64,000 nt of DNA from Furfurilactobacillus rossiae DSM 15814 (GCF_000428925.1 NZ_AUAW01000012.1:1-64000), one strand, 5' to 3'. Positions 8,823-17,302 are shown, counted from the first letter of the stretch. Notes: a model not told the origin generated them from the sequence alone. Numbers and translations are program-made.

Positions 8823-10217
8823 ATGGCAGTATTTAGTGCATATTCACAAGATGAAATCTTAGATGCTTTAAAGCAAGCAACACCACACGCTGACGTGTAC
8901 ACGGACGCAGATAGTCTGGCTAAACACAAGAATGACCCTAACGGCATCGGTGATGCGGATGGCGACTTATTAGCCTACGTTGAGGTGGGCGATACGGAAG
9001 ACGTGAAGGGCGTTTTGAGCGTAGCCCGCCGGTTTCATATTCCGGTTATTCCACAAACAACGGCGACGAGCACGGTTTCTGGTTCTGATGCAGAAGCTGG
9101 CGCCATCATGTTGTCAACGATTCGCATGAATAAGATTTTGGACATCAGCCGTGAGGATTCAGTGGCAGTTGTCCAACCGGGTGTAATCAATCAAACGTTG
9201 AACGATGAAGCCAATAAAGTTGGCATGTTTTATGCACCCGACCCTGGTTCGCGGCCGATTTCTGCAATTGGTGGTAATGCTTCAACCAACGCTGGTGGGA
9301 TGAGCACTGTTAAATATGGTGCCACCCGTGATTCTGTTTTGGGTTTGAAGGTTGTCTTAGCTGACGGCCGTGAACTCAAGTTAGGCGGTCGGACGTTTAA
9401 ACAGGCGTTTGGCTATGACCTGACGCACCTATTCGTTGGTTCGGAAGGTACGCTGGGCATCATTACTGAAATCACAGTGAAGTTATTCCCAATTCCGCTT
9501 GGACACGCGGTGATGGGGTTGGCTTTCTTCGATAACATGACCAAACTGTCAGAGGCAGTGACGGAAGTGCGGGCATCTGGTGTTTATCCAGCAATGTTGG
9601 AGGCTTTGGATGCTAACACGGTTGCGGCTTTGGATAAGTATGAGGGCACGCGTTACGCTGACAATAGTGGTGCGATGCTGATTCTTCGTTTGGACGTTGG
9701 TGGCGACGAAGCGTTAAAGGTTACTGAAAAAGTGTTGAACGATCATGGCGCACAACACATTCATGTGACTTCCGACGACGCCGAGATGAAGGCCATCGAA
9801 AAGTTGCGGCAAGACATGTTACCAGCGGTCTTTGCCGGACACAATCACGTTATGGAAGATATGGCCGTGCCGATGTCTAAACTAGCACCAATGATGGATT
9901 ACGTCAGCGAAGTAGCCGATCAACTTCACGTACAAATCTTTACCGCTGGCCATGCTGGTGATGGTAACGTTCACCCAAGTATCGTTTGGCCTAAGGAACA
10001 AACGGAGGTGCCGGACAATGTTATCAAGGCACTGCAACTGATGTTCCGCAAAGCCTTGGCACTCGGTGGGACGATTTCTGGTGAGCATGCGGTTGGTATG
10101 TTGAAGAACCAGTGGGTCAACGAAGAACTCGGCGATGATGTTGACATGGTTCAACACCAAATCAAGTCGTTGCTTGATCCGATGGGCATCCTGAATCCAA
10201 AACGGAAAATCAATTAA
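8823..10217 (+). CDS. GlcD-type FAD-linked oxidase (D-lactate or glycolate dehydrogenase)
   Basis: 464 residues. FAD_binding_4 (about 45-185) has the PP-loop region GGNASTNAGG and then FVGSEGTLGIITE. The C-terminal FAD-oxidase domain carries HAGDGNVHPS and SGEHAVG, conserved His-containing motifs of the family. Such flavoproteins oxidise 2-hydroxyacids, mostly D-lactate or glycolate, passing electrons to quinone or another acceptor. It stands alone, without glcE or glcF partners. GGAAG lies before the ATG, and a strong bidirectional terminator follows. Confidence 0.9.
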   Translation: MAVFSAYSQDEILDALKQATPHADVYTDADSLAKHKNDPNGIGDADGDLLAYVEVGDTEDVKGVLSVARRFHIPVIPQTTATSTVSGSDAEAGAIMLSTIRMNKILDISREDSVAVVQPGVINQTLNDEANKVGMFYAPDPGSRPISAIGGNASTNAGGMSTVKYGATRDSVLGLKVVLADGRELKLGGRTFKQAFGYDLTHLFVGSEGTLGIITEITVKLFPIPLGHAVMGLAFFDNMTKLSEAVTEVRASGVYPAMLEALDANTVAALDKYEGTRYADNSGAMLILRLDVGGDEALKVTEKVLNDHGAQHIHVTSDDAEMKAIEKLRQDMLPAVFAGHNHVMEDMAVPMSKLAPMMDYVSEVADQLHVQIFTAGHAGDGNVHPSIVWPKEQTEVPDNVIKALQLMFRKALALGGTISGEHAVGMLKNQWVNEELGDDVDMVQHQIKSLLDPMGILNPKRKIN

Positions 10218-10251
10218 GCACACAGTTGCTACATCTTTGATGCGACTATAG

Positions 10252-10300
10252 AAAACGACCTACACAAGGTTTAGATCATTAACCCTGTGCAGGTCGTTTT
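10252..10300 (+). terminator. Bidirectional terminator between glcD-like gene and RNA copy 1
   Basis: A 20-bp stem (10252-10271 with 10281-10300, two wobble pairs) has A/T-rich ends on both sides. It can stop the oxidase transcript on the plus strand and the structured RNA arriving on the minus strand. Confidence 0.88.
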
Positions 10301-10322
10301 TGGATTTGAATCTAGATTTCGC

Positions 10323-10510
10323 TGTCGCCTACGGTTGTCAGCAGTGACACACTCGCCGTGGGACCGGTTCAAGCCCGAAGTTCACGGTCTTTCACCTCGC
10401 CGTGAAGCCTCCCAAAACGAGTCTTCACGACCGTCCGTAACCTAAATTCGGAAAACCACCGAATTAACGTTACCTTCACGGCTCGGTATCACTGTTGACG
10501 CCCTCCAGCT
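10323..10510 (-). ncRNA. Structured RNA element, copy 1 (minus strand)
   Basis: No reading frame. It is about 90% identical by eye to 14746-14937. On the minus strand the closing stem P1 pairs 10489-10499 with 10337-10347 (163 nt end to end). Inside are three hairpins: P2 (AATTCGG/CCGAATT, loop TGGTTTT), P3 (CGTGAAG/CTTCACG) and P4 (GGT...ACC). P4 contains tandem G.A/A.G mismatches and P3 an A.G mismatch, both kept in all copies. These would be U.C pairs on the other strand, so they fix the orientation. Copy 2 diverges from it about 100 bp away. In that gap, 10515-10557 forms a hairpin followed by T6 on the plus strand. Function unknown. Confidence 0.78.
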
Positions 10511-10610
10511 TGGATAGTTGCAAGTCTCCTGTCCTGTCTCAGTTTGCATTGAACTATGTTTTTTAATTATATGGGTGGAACAGACTAGCTGTTTTATCAT
10601 GTGCAATGTG

Positions 10611-10788
10611 AGCGGAACTGACGTGAAACAGAGTTCCGTGTCGGTAACACTTGGCGGCGAGAATTTGGCCGCGTAGTGTTACGGGACGACTTCTGAGACG
10701 GGCTGTGGCTCAGAATCGAGGTGGAAAACCGTGGCTTGTGCGGTTTGAGACCGATCCCAGGGAACGGCGTTTCAGGTCAGTGGAGCGG
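10611..10788 (+). ncRNA. Structured RNA element, copy 2 (plus strand)
   Basis: Diverged relative of copy 1 on the opposite strand. P1 pairs 10618-10629 with 10769-10780 (163 nt). P2 is GTAACACT/AGTGTTAC capped by GCGGC/GCCGC. P3 is TTCTGAG/CTCAGAA. P4 is GGT..AAACCG/CGGTTT..ACC with the conserved tandem G.A pairs, followed by the shared GAYCCCAGGGAACG-type segment. Stem sequences differ from copy 4 but stay paired. A candidate promoter TTGCAT-N17-TTATAT lies at 10544-10572. The element ends just before the convergent nuclease gene. Confidence 0.75.
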
Positions 10789-10810
10789 TGTAATGCATTA
10801 ATGACACATG

Positions 10811-11764
10811 TTAGCTTTGTGTCCAACTACCATCGGCATAGTTGATGGTGGCGCCATTCTGAGCATTGAATACGTAGACGTTAATGTTGAGGGCTTGGCC
10901 GTTATCCGTTGTGCTGACTGCCTGAACATGAGTGCCGCGGGGAACGAGTTCGTTGCCTTGATATAGCGGCGTGACAACGTAGTAGACGGGGATGTTTGGC
11001 CGTTCTCTGACAAAGTCACGAATTGCGGTTTCAGCGTAAGCCATCCCACCGGCAGTGCTTTGGCTACGTCCGTTTGTACCAACGTTTTGGGCACGAGTGC
11101 CAGTCGTTAAGTTGTTGCGCTGCATGATGGCATTGCTACTGGTGTCGGGTCCGCCAAGATTACCAACTAACGACCACGCCAACGTGTGGGAACGGTTGTA
11201 GAAATAACCGCGATAACCGTTTAACTGAGCAATGCGATTGTTGCCTTCGTATCCCGTTGGATCAGCGCTTTCAGCAAAGGAAGGTCGCTTCATGGCGGCT
11301 GTGGCGCTGACACTGTTGTAAGTGACTAATGCCTGACCTGCTTGACTGCGCCCCAACGTGTCTGGCGAGTCAATCGTGTACCAGGCTTGTTCATGGTTGT
11401 GCTCTAAGGCATCATGAATTTGTAAATTGGTTAAGGTTGATTTGCCCAAACTGACGTAGTTTTCTGGATACTTATTCGCATCGAATTGTAGTGCCAGTAA
11501 CTGGCTGTCCGTCGCGTCACGGGGCACATCGGCGGTAGTCGGCGTCGTTTGTGTACTGCCTGAATTACTGCTGAACCAGTTTTCAGCTTGTTTGGTCCAG
11601 TGACGGTAATGACGGCGCATTGTGGTGACTTGGCGGGGGCCATGGGTAAAGGCCTTGACCTCGGTGTTATTAGTCGAAAAGAAGTAACCGAACACTAACA
11701 CTGCAATGGTTGCGAAGGCGGTAACGAGCTTACGCTGCTTTAGTTTGAAATGTTTCTTTTTCAT
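10811..11764 (-). CDS. Membrane-anchored or secreted DNA/RNA non-specific endonuclease
   Basis: 317 residues. An N-terminal basic stretch and hydrophobic helix (about 13-35) act as a signal anchor, followed by a Ser/Thr-rich linker and a beta-beta-alpha-metal nuclease domain. The active-site region reads YNRSHTLAW, with catalytic His in the DRGH-like position, and then Asn-rich metal-binding residues (QRNNLTTGTRAQN). The EndA-like family acts in nutrient scavenging or DNA uptake on the cell surface. It is flanked by RNA copy 2 (convergent, 22 bp) and the P-ATPase upstream. Confidence 0.85.
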   Translation of the reverse strand: MKKKHFKLKQRKLVTAFATIAVLVFGYFFSTNNTEVKAFTHGPRQVTTMRRHYRHWTKQAENWFSSNSGSTQTTPTTADVPRDATDSQLLALQFDANKYPENYVSLGKSTLTNLQIHDALEHNHEQAWYTIDSPDTLGRSQAGQALVTYNSVSATAAMKRPSFAESADPTGYEGNNRIAQLNGYRGYFYNRSHTLAWSLVGNLGGPDTSSNAIMQRNNLTTGTRAQNVGTNGRSQSTAGGMAYAETAIRDFVRERPNIPVYYVVTPLYQGNELVPRGTHVQAVSTTDNGQALNINVYVFNAQNGATINYADGSWTQS

Positions 11765-11830
11765 GATTCAATCCTTATTTTATTTGTTCTTGTCTGCCAC
11801 CTAATAGTTTACTCGCATGGCAAACGAAAA

Positions 11831-11861
11831 GCAGTACTGTCAACAAAATTGACGGTACTGC
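11831..11861 (-). terminator. Hairpin terminator between P-ATPase and nuclease
   Basis: A 13-bp stem with one wobble pair (11831-11843 with 11849-11861), loop of five, with TTTTC on the minus strand. It ends the ATPase transcript before the nuclease. Confidence 0.8.
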
Positions 11862-11883
11862 CTCTTTTGTAAATTAAGTGTTG

Positions 11884-14598
11884 TTAGTTCATGCGTGGTT
11901 GTTTCCGTTTGTGCCACTGCATCCGAATAATCTTGTCGGCTTCAGTAACAACTAACGTGACAAACCCGGCGACGATCGCCAATCCCCATTGACTCCAACT
12001 CATTGGACCAGTCTTGAAGATATCCTGCATAAACGGAATGTACGCTTGCGCGAGTTGCAGCAACATCAGTGCGGCAATGACGACAAACGCCATTTTGTTC
12101 GTCCAGAAGTTCTTTGAGAAGGCCAGATGTGGACTGCGAATGTTGAACAGGTAGAACACCTTGCCTAACACAATGACGTTAACGGTAATCGTGCTGGCAA
12201 TGACTTGGCTGACGCCGTTATTGGTGAGCCAGTCAAACGCCCACAGTCCCATCGCCGCTATTAAGACGGATACATAGGCCATTTGGAACACGTCATGTTT
12301 GTTCATCAGGGTTGAACCAGTTTTCCGCGGTCGCCGCTGCATAATGCCTTGTTCTGCGGGTTCAAAAATGAACGCAAACTGAATTGTGACGGCTGAAACC
12401 ATGTTGATCCAAAGCAATTGCGTTGGCACTAAAGGTAGTTTTTGTTGCATCAAAATACTGAACGCGACAATTAAACCTTCGGCGAAACTCGTTGGCAACA
12501 GGAAGGCGATGGTCTTCTTAATGTTGTCGTAAAGTCGCCGGCCTTCACGAATGGCCTTTGTCATCGTCGTAAAGTTATCGTCGACTAAAATCATATCTGC
12601 CGCATCCTTGGCTACATCGGTTCCCTTGATCCCCATCGCGACACCGATATCAGCGCGTTTCAAAGCGGGCGCATCGTTGACACCATCACCGGTCATCGCC
12701 GTAATCTTCCCGTTTTCCTGGTAGGCCTTGATAATGGCCAGTTTGTTGCTTGGAGTTGTGCGGGCAAACACATCGTACCGATTGATGTTGGCACGGAGTT
12801 CGTCAGGTGACATGTCGTCTAACTCCGCGCCTGTGATGGTTTGGATGTTGTCTGCCAAACCTAGTTGACGACCAATGGCAGTTGCCGTGTCGGGATGGTC
12901 ACCGGTGATCATTTTAACTTTGACCCCGGCTGTCCGCATTTCTTTTAACGCATCAATAACTTCTTCACGTGGCGGGTCAATAATCCCGACGATTCCGAGA
13001 AAGTCGACACCATCGCGCAAGGTTTCGTGTGTAACTTCGCTAATATCTTTGCCCACGAGTTTACGGCCAACCGCCACAACACGTTTGCCTTGAGTAGTTA
13101 AGTCGTGAATGACGTCGTTCCAGTGATCGACATTAAACGTTGGGTCCGCAGCCTGCGCCATTTCATAAAGCTTGTCAGGCGCGCCCTTTACGAACACTTC
13201 ATGTTGACCGTCTTCACGGACGCTGAGGCGGGCGATGTAACGATAGTCAGAGTCAAACGGAATGCGATCCAGTTCCTCAAACGCAGGTTCGTCCATGCCG
13301 CAGCCCTTGTGGTACAGCGTCAGAAAGGCACCGTCTGTCGGCTCACCGTTTAGAATCCACTGACCATCTTCTTCTTGTAACATGGTGTCGTTGGCTTCGA
13401 AACCGCTAATTAACAGTTCTTTCAAGACTGGGTCATCCTGAACGTTAACTGGTTGACCATTTGCCACAATTTGACCTTTAGGTTGATAGCCAGTTCCCGT
13501 AACTTGATACTGATGATCCTTAGTAATGATATCCTGAGCTGTCATTTCGTTCTTCGTTAACGTCCCAGTTTTATCCGTGGCGATAATGTCGACAGCACCT
13601 AGCGTTTCCACGGATGGCAATGTTTTAACGATTGCCTTATTGCGCGCCATCGTGTTCACGCCCATCGCGAGGATGACGGAAGTTGAAGCCGGCAACCCTT
13701 CAGGCAGGGAACCCACAATCATGGTGATGATTGCTAGCGCAAGGGTTGGCAATGCGTATAAGTGACGCGCCCAACCAAAGATAAACAGTGCAATGGCAAC
13801 GGCGATGATGAAGTAGGAAATCCAGGTTCCCAAACGATCGAGTTCCTTCATCAATGGCGTTTTGGTTTGTTTAACATCCGTTACATCATCGGCAATTTGA
13901 CCAAGTTCAGTGTCGTGTCCAGTTGCCGTGACGATACCAGTAGCACTCCCATTGGTCACGGCAGTACTGGCGTAGGCCATGTTTTCACGCTCAGCTAGCG
14001 GCGTTTTACTGTCTTTCAGTGGGTCAAAGTTCTTGAGCACAGAATCTGGTTCACCGGTCAAAGCCGATTCTTGAATCCGTAGATTATCAGAGTCGAGAAT
14101 TCGCATGTCGGCAGGGACATTGTCACCCGCTTCCAGATAGACAATATCCCCAGTTACTAACTCGGTGGCCGGCACATCTGTCCGTGCACTGTCCCGAATA
14201 ACAGTGGCTTCGGTAGACAACATCGACTTGATCTTATCAAGCGCGTTGCTGGCATTAACTTCCTGAAAGTAGCCAATCAAGGCATTAATGATAACTACCA
14301 GACCGATAACGACGGCGTCGGAATAGTGACGAATGAAAAGGGTAAAAGCAGCCGCAAACAGCAGAATGTAGATAATTACGTTGTTAAACTGACGTAGGAA
14401 TATCAACCATTTTGGTGTGACATGAGCTGTCAGTTCATTTGGCCCATTCTTGGCCAGTCGATCAGCGGCAGTTGCGGCTGTTAGACCTGTTTCGAGATCA
14501 CTATGGAAGTGATCCAAAACCTCGGTTTCCGTTTGTACATAGACAGGACTAGGTTTGGGGTCAGGTGCATCAGGTGCGGTATTTGGGTTCTGTGACAT
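11884..14598 (-). CDS. P2-type cation-transporting ATPase (Na+/Ca2+ class)
   Basis: 904 residues. It has an N-terminal cation domain, actuator with LTGEP, helix 4 GSLPEGLPAS, phosphorylated Asp342 in DKTGTLT, MITGDH, hinge MTGDGVNDAPALK and a long C-terminal cation ATPase domain. The PEGLP motif and helix 6 WINMVSA (Asp of classical Ca pumps replaced) place it with bacterial HAD-IC pumps annotated for Ca2+, Na+ or K+; the ion is undetermined. The Asn/Asp/Pro-rich N-terminus is probably flexible. AAGGAG precedes the ATG. It lies between the two structured-RNA loci. Confidence 0.88.
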   Translation of the reverse strand: MSQNPNTAPDAPDPKPSPVYVQTETEVLDHFHSDLETGLTAATAADRLAKNGPNELTAHVTPKWLIFLRQFNNVIIYILLFAAAFTLFIRHYSDAVVIGLVVIINALIGYFQEVNASNALDKIKSMLSTEATVIRDSARTDVPATELVTGDIVYLEAGDNVPADMRILDSDNLRIQESALTGEPDSVLKNFDPLKDSKTPLAERENMAYASTAVTNGSATGIVTATGHDTELGQIADDVTDVKQTKTPLMKELDRLGTWISYFIIAVAIALFIFGWARHLYALPTLALAIITMIVGSLPEGLPASTSVILAMGVNTMARNKAIVKTLPSVETLGAVDIIATDKTGTLTKNEMTAQDIITKDHQYQVTGTGYQPKGQIVANGQPVNVQDDPVLKELLISGFEANDTMLQEEDGQWILNGEPTDGAFLTLYHKGCGMDEPAFEELDRIPFDSDYRYIARLSVREDGQHEVFVKGAPDKLYEMAQAADPTFNVDHWNDVIHDLTTQGKRVVAVGRKLVGKDISEVTHETLRDGVDFLGIVGIIDPPREEVIDALKEMRTAGVKVKMITGDHPDTATAIGRQLGLADNIQTITGAELDDMSPDELRANINRYDVFARTTPSNKLAIIKAYQENGKITAMTGDGVNDAPALKRADIGVAMGIKGTDVAKDAADMILVDDNFTTMTKAIREGRRLYDNIKKTIAFLLPTSFAEGLIVAFSILMQQKLPLVPTQLLWINMVSAVTIQFAFIFEPAEQGIMQRRPRKTGSTLMNKHDVFQMAYVSVLIAAMGLWAFDWLTNNGVSQVIASTITVNVIVLGKVFYLFNIRSPHLAFSKNFWTNKMAFVVIAALMLLQLAQAYIPFMQDIFKTGPMSWSQWGLAIVAGFVTLVVTEADKIIRMQWHKRKQPRMN

Positions 14599-14706
14599 TA
14601 AATGAAGACTCCTTCTGAATTGAGTTAGTTTTAGTGAGAAAAGTATATCATGTCAGCTTACTATCATTAAAGCAATATCGTTTCGAAATATAATGGCTAC
14701 ATAGTA

Positions 14707-14730
14707 AAACCTTATTGATGATTTAAGGTT
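14707..14730 (-). terminator. Terminator-like hairpin downstream of RNA copy 3
   Basis: On the minus strand, a 7-bp stem (14724-14730 with 14707-14713) is followed by TTTT. It is correctly placed to end the copy 3 RNA and supports minus-strand transcription of that copy. Confidence 0.6.
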
Positions 14731-14745
14731 CTGTTTGTGGTGACT

Positions 14746-14937
14746 TGTCGCTTGCGGTTGTCAACAGTGACACACTCGCCGTGGGACCGGTTCAAGCCTC
14801 TTGAGGACCAGAGTCTTTCACCCCGCCGTGAAGCCTCTAAACATGAGTCTTCACGACCGTCCGTAACCTAAATTCGGCAGGACCACCGAATTAATGTTAC
14901 CTTCACGGCTCGGTATCACTGTTGACGCCCTCCAGCT
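14746..14937 (-). ncRNA. Structured RNA element, copy 3 (minus strand)
   Basis: Near-identical to copy 1 apart from the P4 tip and P2/P3 loops. P1 pairs 14916-14926 with 14760-14770 perfectly (167 nt). In P4 the CCG/CGG of copy 1 becomes CTC/GAG, a compensatory change; the tandem G.A mismatches are unchanged. A hairpin (14968-15000) with T5 on the minus strand separates it from divergent copy 4. There is no coding potential. Confidence 0.78.
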
Positions 14938-15011
14938 AATCTAGCAGTAAAGTTCACAAAAACATCCTTTCATCCCACGAGTTTAGTGGACGAAAGGATA
15001 TTTCTGACAGG

Positions 15012-15190
15012 AGTGGAGCTGACTTGAAACAGAGTTTCGTGAAAACAACACTTAATGGCGTGGTTTTAGCCATTTAGTGTTGTAGGACGAGCTTTGAAAC
15101 CTGGTTTGTGGGTTCAAAGTCGAGGTTGAAGACCCGGACTTTGGGGCTGAGACCGGTCCCAGGGAACGACGTTTCAAGTCAGCGTAACGG
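15012..15190 (+). ncRNA. Structured RNA element, copy 4 (plus strand)
   Basis: P1 pairs 15019-15030 with 15171-15182 perfectly (164 nt). P2 is ACAACACT/AGTGTTGT plus ATGGC/GCCAT with a TGGTTTT loop. P3 is CTTTGAA/TTCAAAG. P4 is GGT..AGACCC/GGGGCT..ACC with the conserved tandem G.A pairs. Compared with copy 2, P2 (GU/AC against AC/GU) and P3 change on both sides while remaining paired. A further hairpin (15197-15229) follows before the convergent TetR gene. Confidence 0.77.
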
Positions 15191-15236
15191 GTACGACGTG
15201 GTACTTGCCAGTGCAAAGGCAGGTCCACGCAGATAT

Positions 15237-15803
15237 CTACTTTTGTGACTCATCGAACAGCCGCATCAGATTGTCGACAAAACTGTCATCGCGATCGATA
15301 GCAGGGTTCGTAAACCAGCCGACACTTTCGCTGACGACTTCACCGATGATTATGGCCCGGACACCACGGGAGATGGATAGCTGTTGTACGGGATCACTGA
15401 CAAAGTCGCCAATGTACCGTTGCATCATTTCAGATAAATGACGTGTCTCATTGAAAGCGGACAGGTGGTCGGGCAGTCCAGACGTTCGCATCACCGCTAG
15501 TGATAGGTCCAAATTTTGGCGGCCATAGTTACGGATGGTGGTGGCCATTTTGATTAGCGCCTCTCGACCATTTAAATCGAAGCAGGCCGTTTGGACTTCA
15601 TGATTCAGGGTGGCAAAAAAGTTCGTTGCCACACCAAGCAACAGGTCGTTATGGTTTTTGAAGTAGAAGTAAAGGGCCTGCGTTCGACAGTTAAGCGCCT
15701 TGGCGATGTTGCCAAACGTAGCGGCATCAGCACCGTCAGCTTTAATAAGATCTGTGGCTGTTTGAATGATTTTTTCAGCAGATAAATCGCGTTTTTGAAC
15801 CAT
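15237..15803 (-). CDS. TetR-family regulator (divergent from PEBP/TauE genes)
   Basis: 188 residues. The N-terminal TetR helix-turn-helix (about 10-55, ATFGNIAKALNCRTQALYFY) is followed by a helical ligand domain of the WHG-type group. It is probably a repressor of itself and of the divergent PEBP-permease pair, through the TTTACA-N3-TGTAAA dyads in the shared 107-bp region. The inducer is unknown. The start is the ATG at 15803; the preceding purine-rich stretch is AAGGAGTC. Confidence 0.88.
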   Translation of the reverse strand: MVQKRDLSAEKIIQTATDLIKADGADAATFGNIAKALNCRTQALYFYFKNHNDLLLGVATNFFATLNHEVQTACFDLNGREALIKMATTIRNYGRQNLDLSLAVMRTSGLPDHLSAFNETRHLSEMMQRYIGDFVSDPVQQLSISRGVRAIIIGEVVSESVGWFTNPAIDRDDSFVDNLMRLFDESQK

Positions 15804-15841
15804 GAATTAATGACTCCTTCATAGAAAGTGGTTTGTTTATA

Positions 15842-15882
15842 TTTACATTTTACAACATGTAAATTATACTTACAAAGTGTAA
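15842..15882 (+). promoter_or_regulatory. Divergent promoter region with two TetR-type operators
   Basis: The plus-strand promoter is TTTACA (15842-15847), 17 bp, TATACT (15865-15870). Its spacer contains a perfect 15-bp palindrome TTTACA-ACA-TGTAAA (15849-15863). A second dyad TTACA-AAG-TGTAA lies at 15870-15882, 20 bp centre to centre. A minus-strand TTTACA-N16-TATAAA promoter overlaps the first dyad, which fits autoregulation. Confidence 0.75.
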
Positions 15883-15910
15883 AATAAAAAAGAGATGTGA
15901 GTTTTGAATA

Positions 15911-16489
15911 ATGAAATTACGATTTCCGTTTTCAGATAGGACAATTCCTGATCAGTATGGTGGCAATGCGATTGCTTCGGGAAAAATCGAAGGGGTGACC
16001 CCGCAATCATTTCCGTTTGAGATTCATGACATTAATAATGCTACCAAGGTGGTGGCGTGGAAGTTGATTGACTACGATACGGTGGCCATGTTTGGTTTTC
16101 CGTGGACACATTGGGTGGTTGCCGATGTGCCCGTTGAAGGGCAGTCCTTAATTGTGCCGGCAGATTTTAGTCGCCACACGAACGTGCCTCAGGGTGAAAA
16201 CAGTTTGCACTCTGTCATTCAGGATTTACGGGCACCGTGGTGGAAGTTGCGCGCTCAACATATATGGCTGGAACAACACTACGCCGGTCCACGGCCAAAA
16301 TCGGGAACGCATCACTATCAATTGACCGTTTATGGGTTCGCTCAACCGTTGGGATTACAACAAAGTTTTTCTTTGGCTGATCTGATGACGCATGTGAACG
16401 ACGATGACATTACAGAAATGGCGTTTCAAAACTTGCTATACACCAAGGCTTCGACCGACAAACAGAGCGAGGCTGATGAGGTTGTTTAG
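15911..16489 (+). CDS. YbhB/YbcL-family (PEBP, Raf kinase inhibitor-like) protein
   Basis: 192 residues with the phosphatidylethanolamine-binding fold. Recognisable parts are the anion-pocket strands around AWKLIDYD and WTHWVVADVP and the late GTHHYQLTVYGF strand. No signal peptide, so cytoplasmic. Bacterial PEBPs bind small anionic or lipid ligands, and their physiological roles are poorly known. It sits 15 bp before the TauE-like permease and diverges from TetR, so the pair probably responds to one signal. Confidence 0.85.
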   Translation: MKLRFPFSDRTIPDQYGGNAIASGKIEGVTPQSFPFEIHDINNATKVVAWKLIDYDTVAMFGFPWTHWVVADVPVEGQSLIVPADFSRHTNVPQGENSLHSVIQDLRAPWWKLRAQHIWLEQHYAGPRPKSGTHHYQLTVYGFAQPLGLQQSFSLADLMTHVNDDDITEMAFQNLLYTKASTDKQSEADEVV

Positions 16490-16504
16490 AGAGAAGGATA
16501 AAGC

Positions 16505-17254
16505 ATGTTGTGGATTGAGTTAATTATTACTGGTTTTATTATTGGCACCCTGGTGATTTCGATGGGTGGTGGTGGCGCGGCTATTTATTTAGGCGTATTA
16601 ACTGGCATCTTTCACTTGCCGGCTGCTGTAGCGGCTGCAACTTCACTATTTACGGCTTTTCCGTCGTTGTGTGTCGGCGCCTACAGTCATTATCGCACGG
16701 GTAATGTAGAAGCCAAAGTTGGTAATCGAATGTTACTGGCAGCGTTGCCTGCGACTATCGTTGGTTCTTTGTTGTCACCGTTTATACCGACCAAAATCTA
16801 TACCTGGGTGATCGCGATTATCTTGGTGTTGCTTGGCGTCCAGATTATTGCACGTCAGTATTTGCCACACCGGAATAAAACAGCAAACGGTGGTACCAAA
16901 CGGATTCAAGCGATTGCGTTTGGTATCTTAAGTGGACTGATGGTGGGTGTTGCCGGGTTAAGTGGTGGCGGTCCAATCTTGGCTGGCCTATTGCTTATGG
17001 GATTGGATACCGTGCACGCCGCCGCAACCTCTTCATACGTGTTAGTCGGTACGACGCTGATCGGGCTGCTCTTTCACATGTCTAGTGGTCACGTGGATTG
17101 GTCCATTGGTTTCGGCCTCATGATTGGAGCAATCATTGGTGCAGCATTAGCTCCAATTATCATTAACCGGTTAAACAAACGGGTGTTAAACTTGGTTTTG
17201 CAGCCAATGATGGGCTTATTGCTAGTTATCATGGGCTTGAGGATGATTCTTTAA
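16505..17254 (+). CDS. TauE/SafE-family (sulfite exporter-like) permease
   Basis: 249 residues with about eight hydrophobic helices and the two-fold internal repeat of the family. Each half has a Gly-rich helix start (SMGGGGAAIYLG and VAGLSGGGPILAG). Members export sulfite, sulfoacetate or other organic anions; the substrate here is unknown. It is cotranscribed with the PEBP gene (15-bp gap, AGAGAAGG ribosome binding site) under TetR-type control. Confidence 0.87.
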   Translation: MLWIELIITGFIIGTLVISMGGGGAAIYLGVLTGIFHLPAAVAAATSLFTAFPSLCVGAYSHYRTGNVEAKVGNRMLLAALPATIVGSLLSPFIPTKIYTWVIAIILVLLGVQIIARQYLPHRNKTANGGTKRIQAIAFGILSGLMVGVAGLSGGGPILAGLLLMGLDTVHAAATSSYVLVGTTLIGLLFHMSSGHVDWSIGFGLMIGAIIGAALAPIIINRLNKRVLNLVLQPMMGLLLVIMGLRMIL

Positions 17255-17302
17255 TCCGTTTGTCTAAATAGCAGAAAAATAAATTGTAAAAAATTTAAAT
17301 TG

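Noticed and set aside
10323-10510. T-box leader or tRNA-like element
   Set aside because: No T-box AGGGUGG-type sequence, no specifier loop and no downstream synthetase gene; tRNA scanning by eye found no acceptor/T-arm set.
10651-10845. Short open frame within RNA copy 2
   Set aside because: The frame is not kept in the related copies and has no ribosome binding site; stem pairing explains the conservation.
10323-15190. Insertion sequence or MITE origin of the repeated elements
   Set aside because: No transposase, no target duplication visible, and compensatory stem changes plus fixed G.A mismatches fit an RNA better; a mobile origin is not excluded.
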